Position numbers and translations under genes: made by a program. Below the pieces are notes generated by a model. It did not search any database and was not told where the DNA came from. It worked only from the letters and a program-made list of their open reading frames with translations. A DNA stretch of 64,000 nt from Phytopythium helicoides (taxonomy: Eukaryota; Oomycota; Peronosporomycetes; Pythiales; Pythiaceae): NCBI GenBank assembly GCA_024867545.1, contig JANFNE010000024.1, positions 62,001 through 126,000 of the forward strand, given 5' to 3'. This document shows, piece after piece, positions 1 through 9,868 of the stretch. Position 1 is the first letter of the stretch. The number at the start of each line of letters is the position of its first letter.

Positions 1-3000
1 TATCCTCGACGGTCTCGACGGTCTCGAAGTTCTCAACAGCCTCGACGAGCTCAACAGCATCGGTAGCCTCAACAGTGTCGACAACTTCTTCAGATTCAGC
101 ACCAGTCATGACCGTAGCCGCAGCAGCAAACGACGAGATTGCAACAGCGGCGCCAAGTGCACCCACAGCGAACGAAGCTTCGTCACTCGCCGACGCTTCA
201 TCCATCACAGACTCCACAGACGCTTCGATCTCGATCTCGGTCTCCTTCACGACCACCGCAGCCTGATCAATCACGGTCTCCTCGGTCACAGTCTCTTCGG
301 TCACAATCTCTTCGGTCACGGTCTCCTCGGTCACACACTCTTCGGTCACAGACTCTTCAATCACAATCTCTTCAGTCACACACTCTTCAGTCACAAACTC
401 TTCGGTCACAGCCTCCTCGGTCACAGCATCGTTGACATCGGCCGCAGCAGCCTCTAGCGTAGGCTCAACCGCGGTCTTCTCGTCGACCGCGACGCTGTCA
501 GCACCTTCCGTCTCAAACTGCGCCTCCTCGACAGCCACCAACTCGGCCACCTCAGCCACCTCAGCCACCTCAGCCACCTCAGCCACGTCCGCCCCGCAGA
601 CCGTCTCCACCGCGGCTTCCATGACGGCCTCGGTCTCTTCGGGTTGCTGCTGCGCATCCTCGTCCTCATCTTCGACATCCTCGTTGACTTCATGCTGCTG
701 CTCCGCAGCAACCTCCGGTGTCTCAACGATCGCAGCCTCCGACTCGGCCACGCTCTCGACCAGACCCTCCACAACCTCGACCGTCGTCGCCGTGCTGACC
801 ACAGTCTCCTCGACGACAGCACTAACCTCTTCTTCGTCGATAGCACCGGCCTCCACGGCAACCAAGTCGTTGTCCGAAGCCTCAGCCTCAATCACCACAC
901 CAGCAGTAATCTCGGACAAAGCCTCTTCGTCTGCCTCATCGGTCTTGGCCACTTCCACGGGAGCGGCCTCTTCGGCTTCTTCACTTTCTTCGGACACCTC
1001 GATTGACTCGATTGCCTCGATTTCCTCAGTCACCTCAACGATCTCGACCACCTCGGTCGATTCAGCCGACTCAACCTCCGCAGCCGCTACAGGAGCGTCG
1101 TTCATAGCACCGACTTCGACCTCGTCAATCGTCTCGACAAGCTCGACATGCTCGACCTCCTCAGTCCTCACAGCTGCCACGGTCACCTCGGCCTCCTGAA
1201 TATCCTCGACGGTCTCGACGGTCTCGAAGTTCTCAACAGCCTCGACGAGCTCAACAGCATCGGTAGCCTCAACAGTGTCGACAACTTCTTCAGATTCAGC
1301 ACCAGTCATGACCGTAGCCGCAGCAGCAAACGACGAGATTGCAACAGCGGCGCCAAGTGCACCCACAGCGAACGAAGCTTCGTCACTCGCCGACGCTTCA
1401 TCCATCACAGACTCCACAGACGCTTCGATCTCGATCTCGGTCTCCTTCACGACCACCGCAGCCTGATCAATCACGGTCTCCTCGGTCACAGTCTCTTCGG
1501 TCACAATCTCTTCGGTCACGGTCTCCTCGGTCACACACTCTTCGGTCACAGACTCTTCAATCACAATCTCTTCAGTCACACACTCTTCAGTCACAAACTC
1601 TTCGGTCACAGCCTCCTCGGTCACAGCATCGTTGACATCGGCCGCAGCAGCCTCTAGCGTAGGCTCAACCGCGGTCTTCTCGTCGACCGCGACGCTGTCA
1701 GCACCTTCCGTCTCAAACTGCGCCTCCTCGACAGCCACCAACTCGGCCACCTCAGCCACCTCAGCCACCTCAGCCACCTCAGCCACGTCCGCCCCGCAGA
1801 CCGTCTCCACCGCGGCTTCCATGACGGCCTCGGTCTCTTCGGGTTGCTGCTGCGCATCCTCGTCCTCATCTTCGACATCCTCGTTGACTTCATGCTGCTG
1901 CTCCGCAGCAACCTCCGGTGTCTCAACGATCGCAGCCTCCGACTCGGCCACGCTCTCGACCAGACCCTCCACAACCTCGACCGTCGTCGCCGTGCTGACC
2001 ACAGTCTCCTCGACGACAGCACTAACCTCTTCTTCGTCGATAGCACCGGCCTCCACGGCAACCAAGTCGTTGTCCGAAGCCTCAGCCTCAATCACCACAC
2101 CAGCAGTAATCTCGGACAAAGCCTCTTCGTCTGCCTCATCGGTCTTGGCCACTTCCACGGGAGCGGCCTCTTCGGCTTCTTCACTTTCTTCGGACACCTC
2201 GATTGACTCGATTGCCTCGATTTCCTCAGTCACCTCAACGATCTCGACCACCTCGGTCGATTCAGCCGACTCAACCTCCGCAGCCGCTACAGGAGCGTCG
2301 TTCATAGCACCGACTTCGACCTCGTCAATCGTCTCGACAAGCTCGACATGCTCGACCTCCTCAGTCCTCACAGCTGCCACGGTCACCTCGGCCTCCTGAA
2401 TATCCTCGACGGTCTCGACGGTCTCGAAGTTCTCAACAGCCTCGACGAGCTCAACAGCATCGGTAGCCTCAACAGTGTCGACAACTTCTTCAGATTCAGC
2501 ACCAGTCATGACCGTAGCCGCAGCAGCAAACGACGAGATTGCAACAGCGGCGCCAAGTGCACCCACAGCGAACGAAGCTTCGTCACTCGCCGACGCTTCA
2601 TCCATCACAGACTCCACAGACGCTTCGATCTCGATCTCGGTCTCCTTCACGACCACCGCAGCCTGATCAATCACGGTCTCCTCGGTCACAGTCTCTTCGG
2701 TCACAATCTCTTCGGTCACGGTCTCCTCGGTCACACACTCTTCGGTCACAGACTCTTCAATCACAATCTCTTCAGTCACACACTCTTCAGTCACAAACTC
2801 TTCGGTCACAGCCTCCTCGGTCACAGCATCGTTGACATCGGCCGCAGCAGCCTCTAGCGTAGGCTCAACCGCGGTCTTCTCGTCGACCGCGACGCTGTCA
2901 GCACCTTCCGTCTCAAACTGCGCCTCCTCGACAGCCACCAACTCGGCCACCTCAGCCACCTCAGCCACCTCAGCCACCTCAGCCACGTCCGCCCCGCAGA

Positions 3001-6000
3001 CCGTCTCCACCGCGGCTTCCATGACGGCCTCGGTCTCTTCGGGTTGCTGCTGCGCATCCTCGTCCTCATCTTCGACATCCTCGTTGACTTCATGCTGCTG
3101 CTCCGCAGCAACCTCCGGTGTCTCAACGATCGCAGCCTCCGACTCGGCCACGCTCTCGACCAGACCCTCCACAACCTCGACCGTCGTCGCCGTGCTGACC
3201 ACAGTCTCCTCGACGACAGCACTAACCTCTTCTTCGTCGATAGCACCGGCCTCCACGGCAACCAAGTCGTTGTCCGAAGCCTCAGCCTCAATCACCACAC
3301 CAGCAGTAATCTCGGACAAAGCCTCTTCGTCTGCCTCATCGGTCTTGGCCACTTCCACGGGAGCGGCCTCTTCGGCTTCTTCACTTTCTTCGGACACCTC
3401 GATTGACTCGATTGCCTCGATTTCCTCAGTCACCTCAACGATCTCGACCACCTCGGTCGATTCAGCCGACTCAACCTCCGCAGCCGCTACAGGAGCGTCG
3501 TTCATAGCACCGACTTCGACCTCGTCAATCGTCTCGACAAGCTCGACATGCTCGACCTCCTCAGTCCTCACAGCTGCCACGGTCACCTCGGCCTCCTGAA
3601 TATCCTCGACGGTCTCGACGGTCTCGAAGTTCTCAACAGCCTCGACGAGCTCAACAGCATCGGTAGCCTCAACAGTGTCGACAACTTCTTCAGATTCAGC
3701 ACCAGTCATGACCGTAGCCGCAGCAGCAAACGACGAGATTGCAACAGCGGCGCCAAGTGCACCCACAGCGAACGAAGCTTCGTCACTCGCCGACGCTTCA
3801 TCCATCACAGACTCCACAGACGCTTCGATCTCGATCTCGGTCTCCTTCACGACCACCGCAGCCTGATCAATCACGGTCTCCTCGGTCACAGTCTCTTCGG
3901 TCACAATCTCTTCGGTCACGGTCTCCTCGGTCACACACTCTTCGGTCACAGACTCTTCAATCACAATCTCTTCAGTCACACACTCTTCAGTCACAAACTC
4001 TTCGGTCACAGCCTCCTCGGTCACAGCATCGTTGACATCGACCGCAGCAGCCTCTAGCGTAGGCTCAACCGCGGTCTTCTCGTCAACCGCGACGCTGTCA
4101 GCATCTTCCGTCTCAAACTGCGCCTCCTCGACAGCCACCAACTCGGCCTCAACCTCCGGCTCCACCTCAGCCACCTCAGCCACCTCAGCCACCTCAGCCA
4201 CCTCAGCCACCTCAGCCACCTCAGCCACGCAGTCCGTCTCCACCGCGGCTTCCATGACGGCCTCGGTCTCTTCGGGTTGCTGCTGCGCATCCTCGTCCTC
4301 ATCTTCGACATCCTCGTTGACTTCCTGTTGCTGCTCCGCAGCGACCTCCGGTGTCTCAACGATCGCAGCCTCTGACTCGGCCACGTTATCGACCAGACCT
4401 TCCACAACCTCGACCGTCGTCGCCGTGCTGACCACAGTCTCCTCGACGACAGCACTAACCTCTTCTTCGTCGATAGCACCGGTCTCCACGACAACCAGGT
4501 CGTTATCTGAAGTCGCAGCCTCAATCACTGCACCAACAGTAATCTCGGACAAAGCCTCTTCGGCCGCCTCATCGGTCTTAGCCACTTCGACGGGAGCGGC
4601 CTCTTCGGCTTCTTCACTTTCTTCGGACACCTCGATTGCCTCGGTTTCCTCAGTCACCTCAACGATCTCGACCTCCTCGGTTAACTCAGCCGACTCAACA
4701 TCCGCAGCCGCTACAGGAGCGTCGTTCACACCACCGACTTCGACCTCGTCAATCGTCTCGACAAGTTCGACATGCTCGACCTCCTCAGTCCTTACAGCTG
4801 CCACAGTCACCTCGACCTCCTCAATATCTTCGACGGTCTCAACAGCATCGGAAGCCTCAACAGCGACGACAACCTCGTCAGATTTAGCAGCAGTCATGAC
4901 CGTAGCCGCAGCAGCAAACGATGAGATCGCCACAGCGGCGCCAAGAGCACCCACAGCGAACGAAGCCTCGTCGCTTGCCGAGGCCTCATCCGTCACAGAC
5001 TCCACTGACGCTTCGATCCCGATCTCGATCTCGGCCTCGATCTCCTTCACGACCACCGCAGCCTGATCATTCACGGTCTCCTCGATCACAGTATCTTCGG
5101 TAGCAATCTCTTCAGTCACGGTTTCATCGGTCACAATCTCTTCGGTCACAATCTCTTCGGTCGCAGTCTCTTCGGTTACAGTCTCTTCGGTCACAGTCTC
5201 TTCAGCCACAATCTCTTCGGCCACAATCTCCTCGGTCACAACCTCGTTGACGTCGACCGCAGCAGCCTCTAGCGTAGGCTCAACCGCGGTCTTCTCGTCA
5301 ACCGCGACGCTGTCAGCATCTTCCGTCTCAAACTGCGCCTCCTCGACAGCCACCAACTCGGCCTCAACCTCCGGCTCCACCTCAGCCACCTCAGCCACCT
5401 CAGCCACGCAGTCCGTCTCCACCGCGGCTTCCATGACGGCCTCGGTCTCTTCGGGTTGCTGCTGCGCATCCTCGTCCTCATCTTCGACATCCTCGTTGAC
5501 TTCCTGTTGCTGCTTCGCAGCGACCTCCGGTGTCTCAACGATCGCAGCCTCTGACTCGGCCACGTTATCGACCAGACCTTCCACAACCTCGACCGTCGTC
5601 GCCGTGCTGACCACAGTCTCCTCGACGACAGCACTAACCTCTTCTTCGTCGATAGCACCGGTCTCCACGACAACCAGGTCGTTATCTGAAGTCGCAGCCT
5701 CAATCACTGCACCAACAGTAATCTCGGACAAAGCCTCTTCGGCCGCCTCATCGGTCTTAGCCACTTCGACGGGAGCGGCCTCTTCGGCTTCTTCACTTTC
5801 TTCGGACACCTCGATTGCCTCGGTTTCCTCAGTCACCTCAACGATCTCGACCTCCTCGGTTAACTCAGCCGACTCAACATCCGCAGCCGCTACAGGAGCG
5901 TCGTTCACACCACCGACTTCGACCTCGTCAATCGTCTCGACAAGTTCGACATGCTCGACCTCCTCAGTCCTTACAGCTGCCACAGTCACCTCGACCTCCT

Positions 6001-7192
6001 CAATATCCTCGACGGTCTCGACGGTCTCGACGGTCTCAACAGCATCGGAAGCCTCAACAGCGACGACAACCTCGTCAGATTTAGCAGCAGTCATGACCGT
6101 AGCCGCAGCAGCAAACGATGAGATCGCCACAGCGGCGCCAAGAGCACCCACAGCGAACGAAGCCTCGTCGCTTGCCGAGGCCTCATCCGTCACAGACTCC
6201 ACTGACGCTTCGATCCCGATCTCGATCTCGGCCTCGATCTCCTTCACGACCACCGCAGCCTGATCATTCACGGTCTCCTCGATCACAGTATCTTCGGTAG
6301 CAATCTCTTCAGTCACGGTTTCATCGGTCACAATCTCTTCGGTCACAATCTCTTCGGTCGCAGTCTCTTCGGTTACAGTCTCTTCGGTCACAGTCTCTTC
6401 AGCCACAATCTCTTCGGCCACAATCTCCTCGGTCACAACCTCGTTGACGTCGACCGCAGCAGCCTCTAGCGTAGGCTCAACCGCGGTCTTCTCGTCAACC
6501 GCGACGCTGTCAGCATCTTCCGTCTCAAACTGCGCCTCCTCGACAGCCACCAACTCGGCCTCAACCTCCGGCTCCACCTCAGCCACCTCAGCCACCTCAG
6601 CCACGCAGTCCGTCTCCACCGCGGCTTCCATGACGGCCTCGGTCTCTTCGGGTTGCTGCTGCGCATCCTTGTCCTCATGTGTGGTAGTCTTTAAAACTTG
6701 ACCAATAGGCTGTAGACTAGGCTCAGGAGCATTGGTTGCTGCGGTATTCAATCCTTGGGTTCTTTCAGTTTCGCTGTGCGTCCGAAGTGGCGAACTTGGA
6801 GCTGATTGATGCCCACGGTCGGTAGTATTGGACGAAATGGCAATACTTGGGAGTTTTCGATTCTTTGTTTCGTCTCCTTCGTGCTGGTTGCTTGCGAACT
6901 CTACATTGTTTGCTACCGTGGGATGGAGTTCATGTCCTTGATACTTCAGCTTTTTTAGTTGATTGTGAACCATGAGCTTGCTGTACGCGGCAATGGTCTC
7001 CGGTGGGGCCTCTAGTGCGTCGTAGTACAAGTCGTAGCTCATGTTGCTTGGTGGGGGTGACGCGTCCAAAGCATCCGAGTACTCCTCCTCTGAGTCTGCC
7101 CCCGATAGTGCCGCAGTCTCTGCTCCCTCCGAGGTAGCCGCGTCCGCACTTACTTCCGATCCGCTTCGTTGAGACTTGCCCAAACAATCCAT
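1..7192 (-). CDS. Giant acidic repeat protein, 3' end outside window
   Basis: The minus-strand frame starting at the ATG at 7192-7190 stays open to the left edge, about 2,397 codons, and no stop is reached. Every repeat length is a multiple of three, so the frame is kept across all units. A unique N-terminus of about 170 residues (starting MDCLGKSQRSG, with an acidic SEEEYSD stretch) is followed by repeats rich in Glu, Val, Ala, Thr and Asp. Each 400-residue unit carries a pentapeptide array (V-T-E-E-x), a V-A-E tripeptide run and one uncharged Ala/Val/Gly/Phe stretch of about 22 residues. I recognise no family. The regular hydrophobic stretches could be membrane segments or buried helices, and the acidic parts could be an extended stalk or scaffold; both ideas are inference. 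The plus-strand Ser/Thr/Ala-rich and minus-strand Arg/Trp-rich ORFs here are shadows: they are short, frame-limited and lack a continuous path through the units. Confidence 0.85.
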   Translation of the reverse strand, partial: MDCLGKSQRSGSEVSADAATSEGAETAALSGADSEEEYSDALDASPPPSNMSYDLYYDALEAPPETIAAYSKLMVHNQLKKLKYQGHELHPTVANNVEFASNQHEGDETKNRKLPSIAISSNTTDRGHQSAPSSPLRTHSETERTQGLNTAATNAPEPSLQPIGQVLKTTTHEDKDAQQQPEETEAVMEAAVETDCVAEVAEVAEVEPEVEAELVAVEEAQFETEDADSVAVDEKTAVEPTLEAAAVDVNEVVTEEIVAEEIVAEETVTEETVTEETATEEIVTEEIVTDETVTEEIATEDTVIEETVNDQAAVVVKEIEAEIEIGIEASVESVTDEASASDEASFAVGALGAAVAISSFAAAATVMTAAKSDEVVVAVEASDAVETVETVETVEDIEEVEVTVAAVRTEEVEHVELVETIDEVEVGGVNDAPVAAADVESAELTEEVEIVEVTEETEAIEVSEESEEAEEAAPVEVAKTDEAAEEALSEITVGAVIEAATSDNDLVVVETGAIDEEEVSAVVEETVVSTATTVEVVEGLVDNVAESEAAIVETPEVAAKQQQEVNEDVEDEDEDAQQQPEETEAVMEAAVETDCVAEVAEVAEVEPEVEAELVAVEEAQFETEDADSVAVDEKTAVEPTLEAAAVDVNEVVTEEIVAEEIVAEETVTEETVTEETATEEIVTEEIVTDETVTEEIATEDTVIEETVNDQAAVVVKEIEAEIEIGIEASVESVTDEASASDEASFAVGALGAAVAISSFAAAATVMTAAKSDEVVVAVEASDAVETVEDIEEVEVTVAAVRTEEVEHVELVETIDEVEVGGVNDAPVAAADVESAELTEEVEIVEVTEETEAIEVSEESEEAEEAAPVEVAKTDEAAEEALSEITVGAVIEAATSDNDLVVVETGAIDEEEVSAVVEETVVSTATTVEVVEGLVDNVAESEAAIVETPEVAAEQQQEVNEDVEDEDEDAQQQPEETEAVMEAAVETDCVAEVAEVAEVAEVAEVAEVAEVEPEVEAELVAVEEAQFETEDADSVAVDEKTAVEPTLEAAAVDVNDAVTEEAVTEEFVTEECVTEEIVIEESVTEECVTEETVTEEIVTEETVTEETVIDQAAVVVKETEIEIEASVESVMDEASASDEASFAVGALGAAVAISSFAAAATVMTGAESEEVVDTVEATDAVELVEAVENFETVETVEDIQEAEVTVAAVRTEEVEHVELVETIDEVEVGAMNDAPVAAAEVESAESTEVVEIVEVTEEIEAIESIEVSEESEEAEEAAPVEVAKTDEADEEALSEITAGVVIEAEASDNDLVAVEAGAIDEEEVSAVVEETVVSTATTVEVVEGLVESVAESEAAIVETPEVAAEQQHEVNEDVEDEDEDAQQQPEETEAVMEAAVETVCGADVAEVAEVAEVAEVAELVAVEEAQFETEGADSVAVDEKTAVEPTLEAAAADVNDAVTEEAVTEEFVTEECVTEEIVIEESVTEECVTEETVTEEIVTEETVTEETVIDQAAVVVKETEIEIEASVESVMDEASASDEASFAVGALGAAVAISSFAAAATVMTGAESEEVVDTVEATDAVELVEAVENFETVETVEDIQEAEVTVAAVRTEEVEHVELVETIDEVEVGAMNDAPVAAAEVESAESTEVVEIVEVTEEIEAIESIEVSEESEEAEEAAPVEVAKTDEADEEALSEITAGVVIEAEASDNDLVAVEAGAIDEEEVSAVVEETVVSTATTVEVVEGLVESVAESEAAIVETPEVAAEQQHEVNEDVEDEDEDAQQQPEETEAVMEAAVETVCGADVAEVAEVAEVAEVAELVAVEEAQFETEGADSVAVDEKTAVEPTLEAAAADVNDAVTEEAVTEEFVTEECVTEEIVIEESVTEECVTEETVTEEIVTEETVTEETVIDQAAVVVKETEIEIEASVESVMDEASASDEASFAVGALGAAVAISSFAAAATVMTGAESEEVVDTVEATDAVELVEAVENFETVETVEDIQEAEVTVAAVRTEEVEHVELVETIDEVEVGAMNDAPVAAAEVESAESTEVVEIVEVTEEIEAIESIEVSEESEEAEEAAPVEVAKTDEADEEALSEITAGVVIEAEASDNDLVAVEAGAIDEEEVSAVVEETVVSTATTVEVVEGLVESVAESEAAIVETPEVAAEQQHEVNEDVEDEDEDAQQQPEETEAVMEAAVETVCGADVAEVAEVAEVAEVAELVAVEEAQFETEGADSVAVDEKTAVEPTLEAAAADVNDAVTEEAVTEEFVTEECVTEEIVIEESVTEECVTEETVTEEIVTEETVTEETVIDQAAVVVKETEIEIEASVESVMDEASASDEASFAVGALGAAVAISSFAAAATVMTGAESEEVVDTVEATDAVELVEAVENFETVETVED
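107..172 (-). other. Hydrophobic segment of repeat unit, recurring
   Basis: A 22-residue stretch without charged residues (FAVGALGAAVAISSFAAAAT and onward) interrupts the acidic repeat. It recurs at 1307-1372, 2507-2572, 3707-3772, 4895-4960 and 6092-6157, so it is spaced about 400 residues apart. It has the length of a membrane-spanning helix but is Ala/Gly rich, so its hydrophobicity is moderate; the membrane role is inference. Confidence 0.5.
272..427 (-). repeat. 15-bp minisatellite coding V-T-E-E-x pentapeptides
   Basis: About ten 15-bp repeats on the minus strand read as V-T-E-E-x, where x is A, F, C, I, S or T. The same array recurs in each large unit at 1472-1627, 2672-2827, 3872-4027, 5072-5241 and 6269-6438. 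The last two have a different order of the variable residue. Confidence 0.9.
545..587 (-). repeat. 9-bp minisatellite coding V-A-E, copy number varies
   Basis: The 9-bp unit (plus strand CCTCAGCCA) encodes V-A-E on the minus strand. There are about five copies in units 1-3, about seven in unit 4 (4163-4230) and three in units 5 and 6 (near 5381-5408 and 6578-6605). The variation in number keeps the frame. Confidence 0.85.
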
Positions 7193-8040
7193 CGTTGTTT
7201 CGGCATCTGATCTCTTGCTGGATGGAGGTGTGGGTGTCTGCGTATGAGCGCCGTCAGTATTGTTCATTGTCGGCGCAGGTCTCTTCGTTCTCTTGGTGTC
7301 GTTTGTGTCCACGATGCCGCGTGAGACGGTTGGGGTGGTGTATACACTTGCTAGTGTCTTCGTCTACGTACGTACGCAGAGTGCGAGTCTGCGAACAGTG
7401 CGTCGAGCGAAAGTTTCTGTGTGCGTTTTGTCAGGCGAATTCACTCCGCCAGCGTCCTCAATGCGAATTCAGTTCTGGGAAGGTCTTATGACTCCAGGAT
7501 GCTGAATGCCGCGCGGGTAGAAGCCAAAAACTTTTGCGGGAGCGATTTCCTCAGCATGCACCACATGGCATGCTGTCGCCATAGGCCATGCGGTAAAACG
7601 TTGCGCAGGTCGCATTAACAATAGAGCTCACAAGTGAAGCACCCAGGAATCCGCCAGGTGGTGTATTTCTCTCGCGCTTCTTTCGGACTGGAGTCGAACC
7701 ACAAATATAGACATGCAACTTCTCGCCCTTAGACGAGGATAATTTTGTCCCACATGGACACTCAAGCAGCCACAATGGTTTGACAGGTCCTCGAGCGCGA
7801 GCAGGTGGATTCGGTCCATAATTATCACTTCAGCCTCGTATGGACACAGAAGCAGCCAGTACCAGCTGGAGGCAGCGTCTCAAAGGATGACCAGCTCAAT
7901 TTCGCTGACACCGATGCTTAAGATCTCGATAAAGCATTCAGGATAAGGCATATCAGCATTGGAAAACCCGTGGTGCCATTCATCAACTCAACATCTAATC
8001 ATAGCTCCACTCAGACAAACAACCAATTCTCATCAACTCT
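7193..8040. other. Intergenic region, no supported gene
   Basis: This lies between the 5' end of the giant repeat gene (minus) and the 3' end of esterase copy 1 (minus), and must hold the promoter of the repeat gene. Only short ORFs without family features or with non-ATG starts are present. A T-loop-like string near 7690 on the minus strand does not fold into a tRNA. Confidence 0.6.
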
Positions 8041-9796
8041 CTAGTACCAGAGCGCCTTGTTCCAGTAGAGACTCTTGGCGTTCGCCAGGTCGTCGTCACT
8101 CGTCGTGAACGTGTCGTTGAACACGAGCTCGATGCCGTTGCCAGTCGTGGACTCGTTGTACTGCGGCCAGTAGAGCTTGTCGTCGGCCCACATGGTGTTC
8201 GGGTTACCGGTGAGCACGAAGGACATGAGGTACTTCTGCATCATGACGGCGATAGTGGCGTTGACAGAGGACGAACCTCCCATGCCACCAGCACCAGCGC
8301 CACCGGCAAACCCACTTCCTCCCATAGAGCCAGCACCACCCATTCCGGTACCCTGGCTGCTAGTGCCCACTTCGGCAGCACTGACCGTTCCAGCCGTGTA
8401 GGAGGAGCCTGACGACGCAGAAGTCGTGGTGGTCGTGGTCGACGCCGACGTTGAGGATGACGAGGACGACGAGGACGAGAGCGAGTAGGTGCTGTACCAG
8501 TAGTAACTCTGGTCCGTGCCGTGCGTGGCCGATCCGAGAGCCACCTCGGCGTTCCACGTCGTGTTGCCCATGGCGTGCGTGAGCGCGAGGTTCTTGGCCG
8601 TGAGGTCGAGTGACTGCTTCATGTCTGCGAAGCGCAGACCGGCGCTGTCGTAGTCAGCCTCCGGGTACAGCTCGAGCAGCTCGTCAACGACGTCGTCAGT
8701 GATGGCGGGGAAGAAGATACGCAGGTACGTGGCGACATCGTCCTGCGTGTCGACGCCGCTGTAAGCCTGACTGTTGGCCTCGTGCTGCTCGTGCGAGATG
8801 ACGACGGGTCCGCTGAAGTTGAAGTGTCCCTGGTAGAAGTTGGCCTCGTACGTGTCGGTGACGATGAGTCCGTCGGGACGCGGCTGGAACTGGTACGTGT
8901 AGTCACTCACGACGTCGCTGGCAGGCGTCCGTGAGCGTGTCGAAGTCGACTTCGCGCATGCAGTCGATGTGTCCGCCGTCGCAGCCGACGACGCTGGACA
9001 CGTTCTGCCAGAACTGCTCGACGTGGTGGTGGCCGGCGCCAGGCACGTATCCGGGAGACATGACGTATGCCTTCTGGAAGAGCTGCGGCGCGTTGCCTCC
9101 GTAGCGCGTCATCTGGAAGAGCACCTGGGAGCCACCGGCGGAGAAGCCCACGGCGGTGATGTCGTCCGGGTTGCCGCCGAAGTTCGAGATGTACTTCTTG
9201 GTCCACTCGAAGGCGTGCTGCATATCCCAGACGCACAGGTTGCTCACACCTCCCTCGTGCTGGTACGTGGGTCCTCCTGCGAGACTGGTGATGCCGAGGC
9301 GGTAGTTGTATGCGACGAAGACGAAGTCCTTGGAGAGCTCGAAGAGACCCTCGGGCGTGTTCTCGTTCTTGGAGCCACCCGTGAAGCCGCCTCCGTAGGT
9401 CCAGACCATGACGGGAAGGTTGCGTCCGGCGGCATCGGCGGGGGCCCACACGTCCATGTACAGGCAGTCCTCGGACGACGAGCAGGAGACGCTCGAGTCG
9501 GCGAGGTTGGTGCCATCGTTGACCTCTGTCTCTTGCGGGGGCCACTCGGGTGCGGCGAAGCGCAGGTCTCCGGTAGGGACGGACGCGAATCGGATGTTCT
9601 GGTACTTGTAGTATCCGATGGTGTCGTTACCGGCGACGGCTCGGACGGTGGTGTAGTCGAGCTCGATCTCTGGCATGGAGGAGGAGGACGACGATGAGGA
9701 GGATGTGGTGACTGTGGTGCTTCCGGTGCTGCTAGTGCCCGCGAAGATCGGTGCAGCGAGGGCAGCAGCCGCGAGAAGCGTGGAGTAGACGCGCAT
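8041..9796 (-). pseudogene. Carboxylesterase copy 1, inverted, single-base frameshift
   Basis: This copy is opposite in orientation to the other six and is split into two frames (9796-8903 and 8910-8041). Compared with its paralogues it has one extra base at about 8924 in the codons before the SDYTYQFQP region. The start ATG, signal peptide (MRVYSTLLAAAALAAPIF), GFSAG nucleophile elbow, HGTD region and C-terminal block are all otherwise preserved. The N-terminal linker (TSSTGSTTVTT) resembles copies 6 and 7, the core (YMDVWAP, GLFELSK) resembles copies 2-4, and the second linker is its own Gly/Ser-rich version. As written it would give a truncated protein without the His of the triad. Because several other genes in the window carry single-base shifts, an assembly error is as likely as true decay. 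Confidence 0.75.
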
Positions 9797-9847
9797 TGCT
9801 GTGGGTTACTGCGGCCTTGGCGGAAGTGTTGTTCGGTGTGACCGGCA

Positions 9848-9868
9848 AGTTCGAAAGTGAAAGGATCT
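9848..9868 (-). promoter_or_regulatory. Possible oomycete initiator for esterase copy 1
   Basis: The minus strand reads TTTCACTTTCGAACTTG about 50-70 bp upstream of the ATG, resembling the oomycete Inr plus flanking region. The surrounding sequence is unrelated to the promoters of copies 3-7. Confidence 0.35.

Larger units (their letters stand above)
1..6677. repeat. Tandem array of ~1.2-kb coding repeats
   Basis: Units are 1-1200, 1201-2400 and 2401-3600 (identical by eye), 3601-4824 (1224 bp), 4825-6003 (1179 bp) and a partial unit from 6004 to about 6677. Unit 4 is a junction: its first ~438 bp match units 1-3 exactly, and from about 4039 it takes the variants seen in units 5 and 6. Units 5 and 6 are nearly identical to each other. 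All length differences are multiples of 3 bp and come mainly from the nested minisatellites. Confidence 0.97.

Noticed and set aside
432..1199. Long plus-strand Ser/Thr/Ala-rich ORFs and minus-strand Arg/Trp-rich ORFs in the 1.2-kb repeats
   Set aside because: They are alternative frames of the same repeat. Only the Glu/Val/Ala minus frame is continuous through all units and joins a unique N-terminus with an ATG.
1..6677. CRISPR or satellite-type non-coding array
   Set aside because: Units are 1.2 kb, coding and in frame; there are no short repeats with unique spacers.
7685..7770. tRNA-like T-loop (GGTTCGACTCC on the minus strand)
   Set aside because: The stem has only about three pairs, and no acceptor stem, D-arm or anticodon arm can be drawn.
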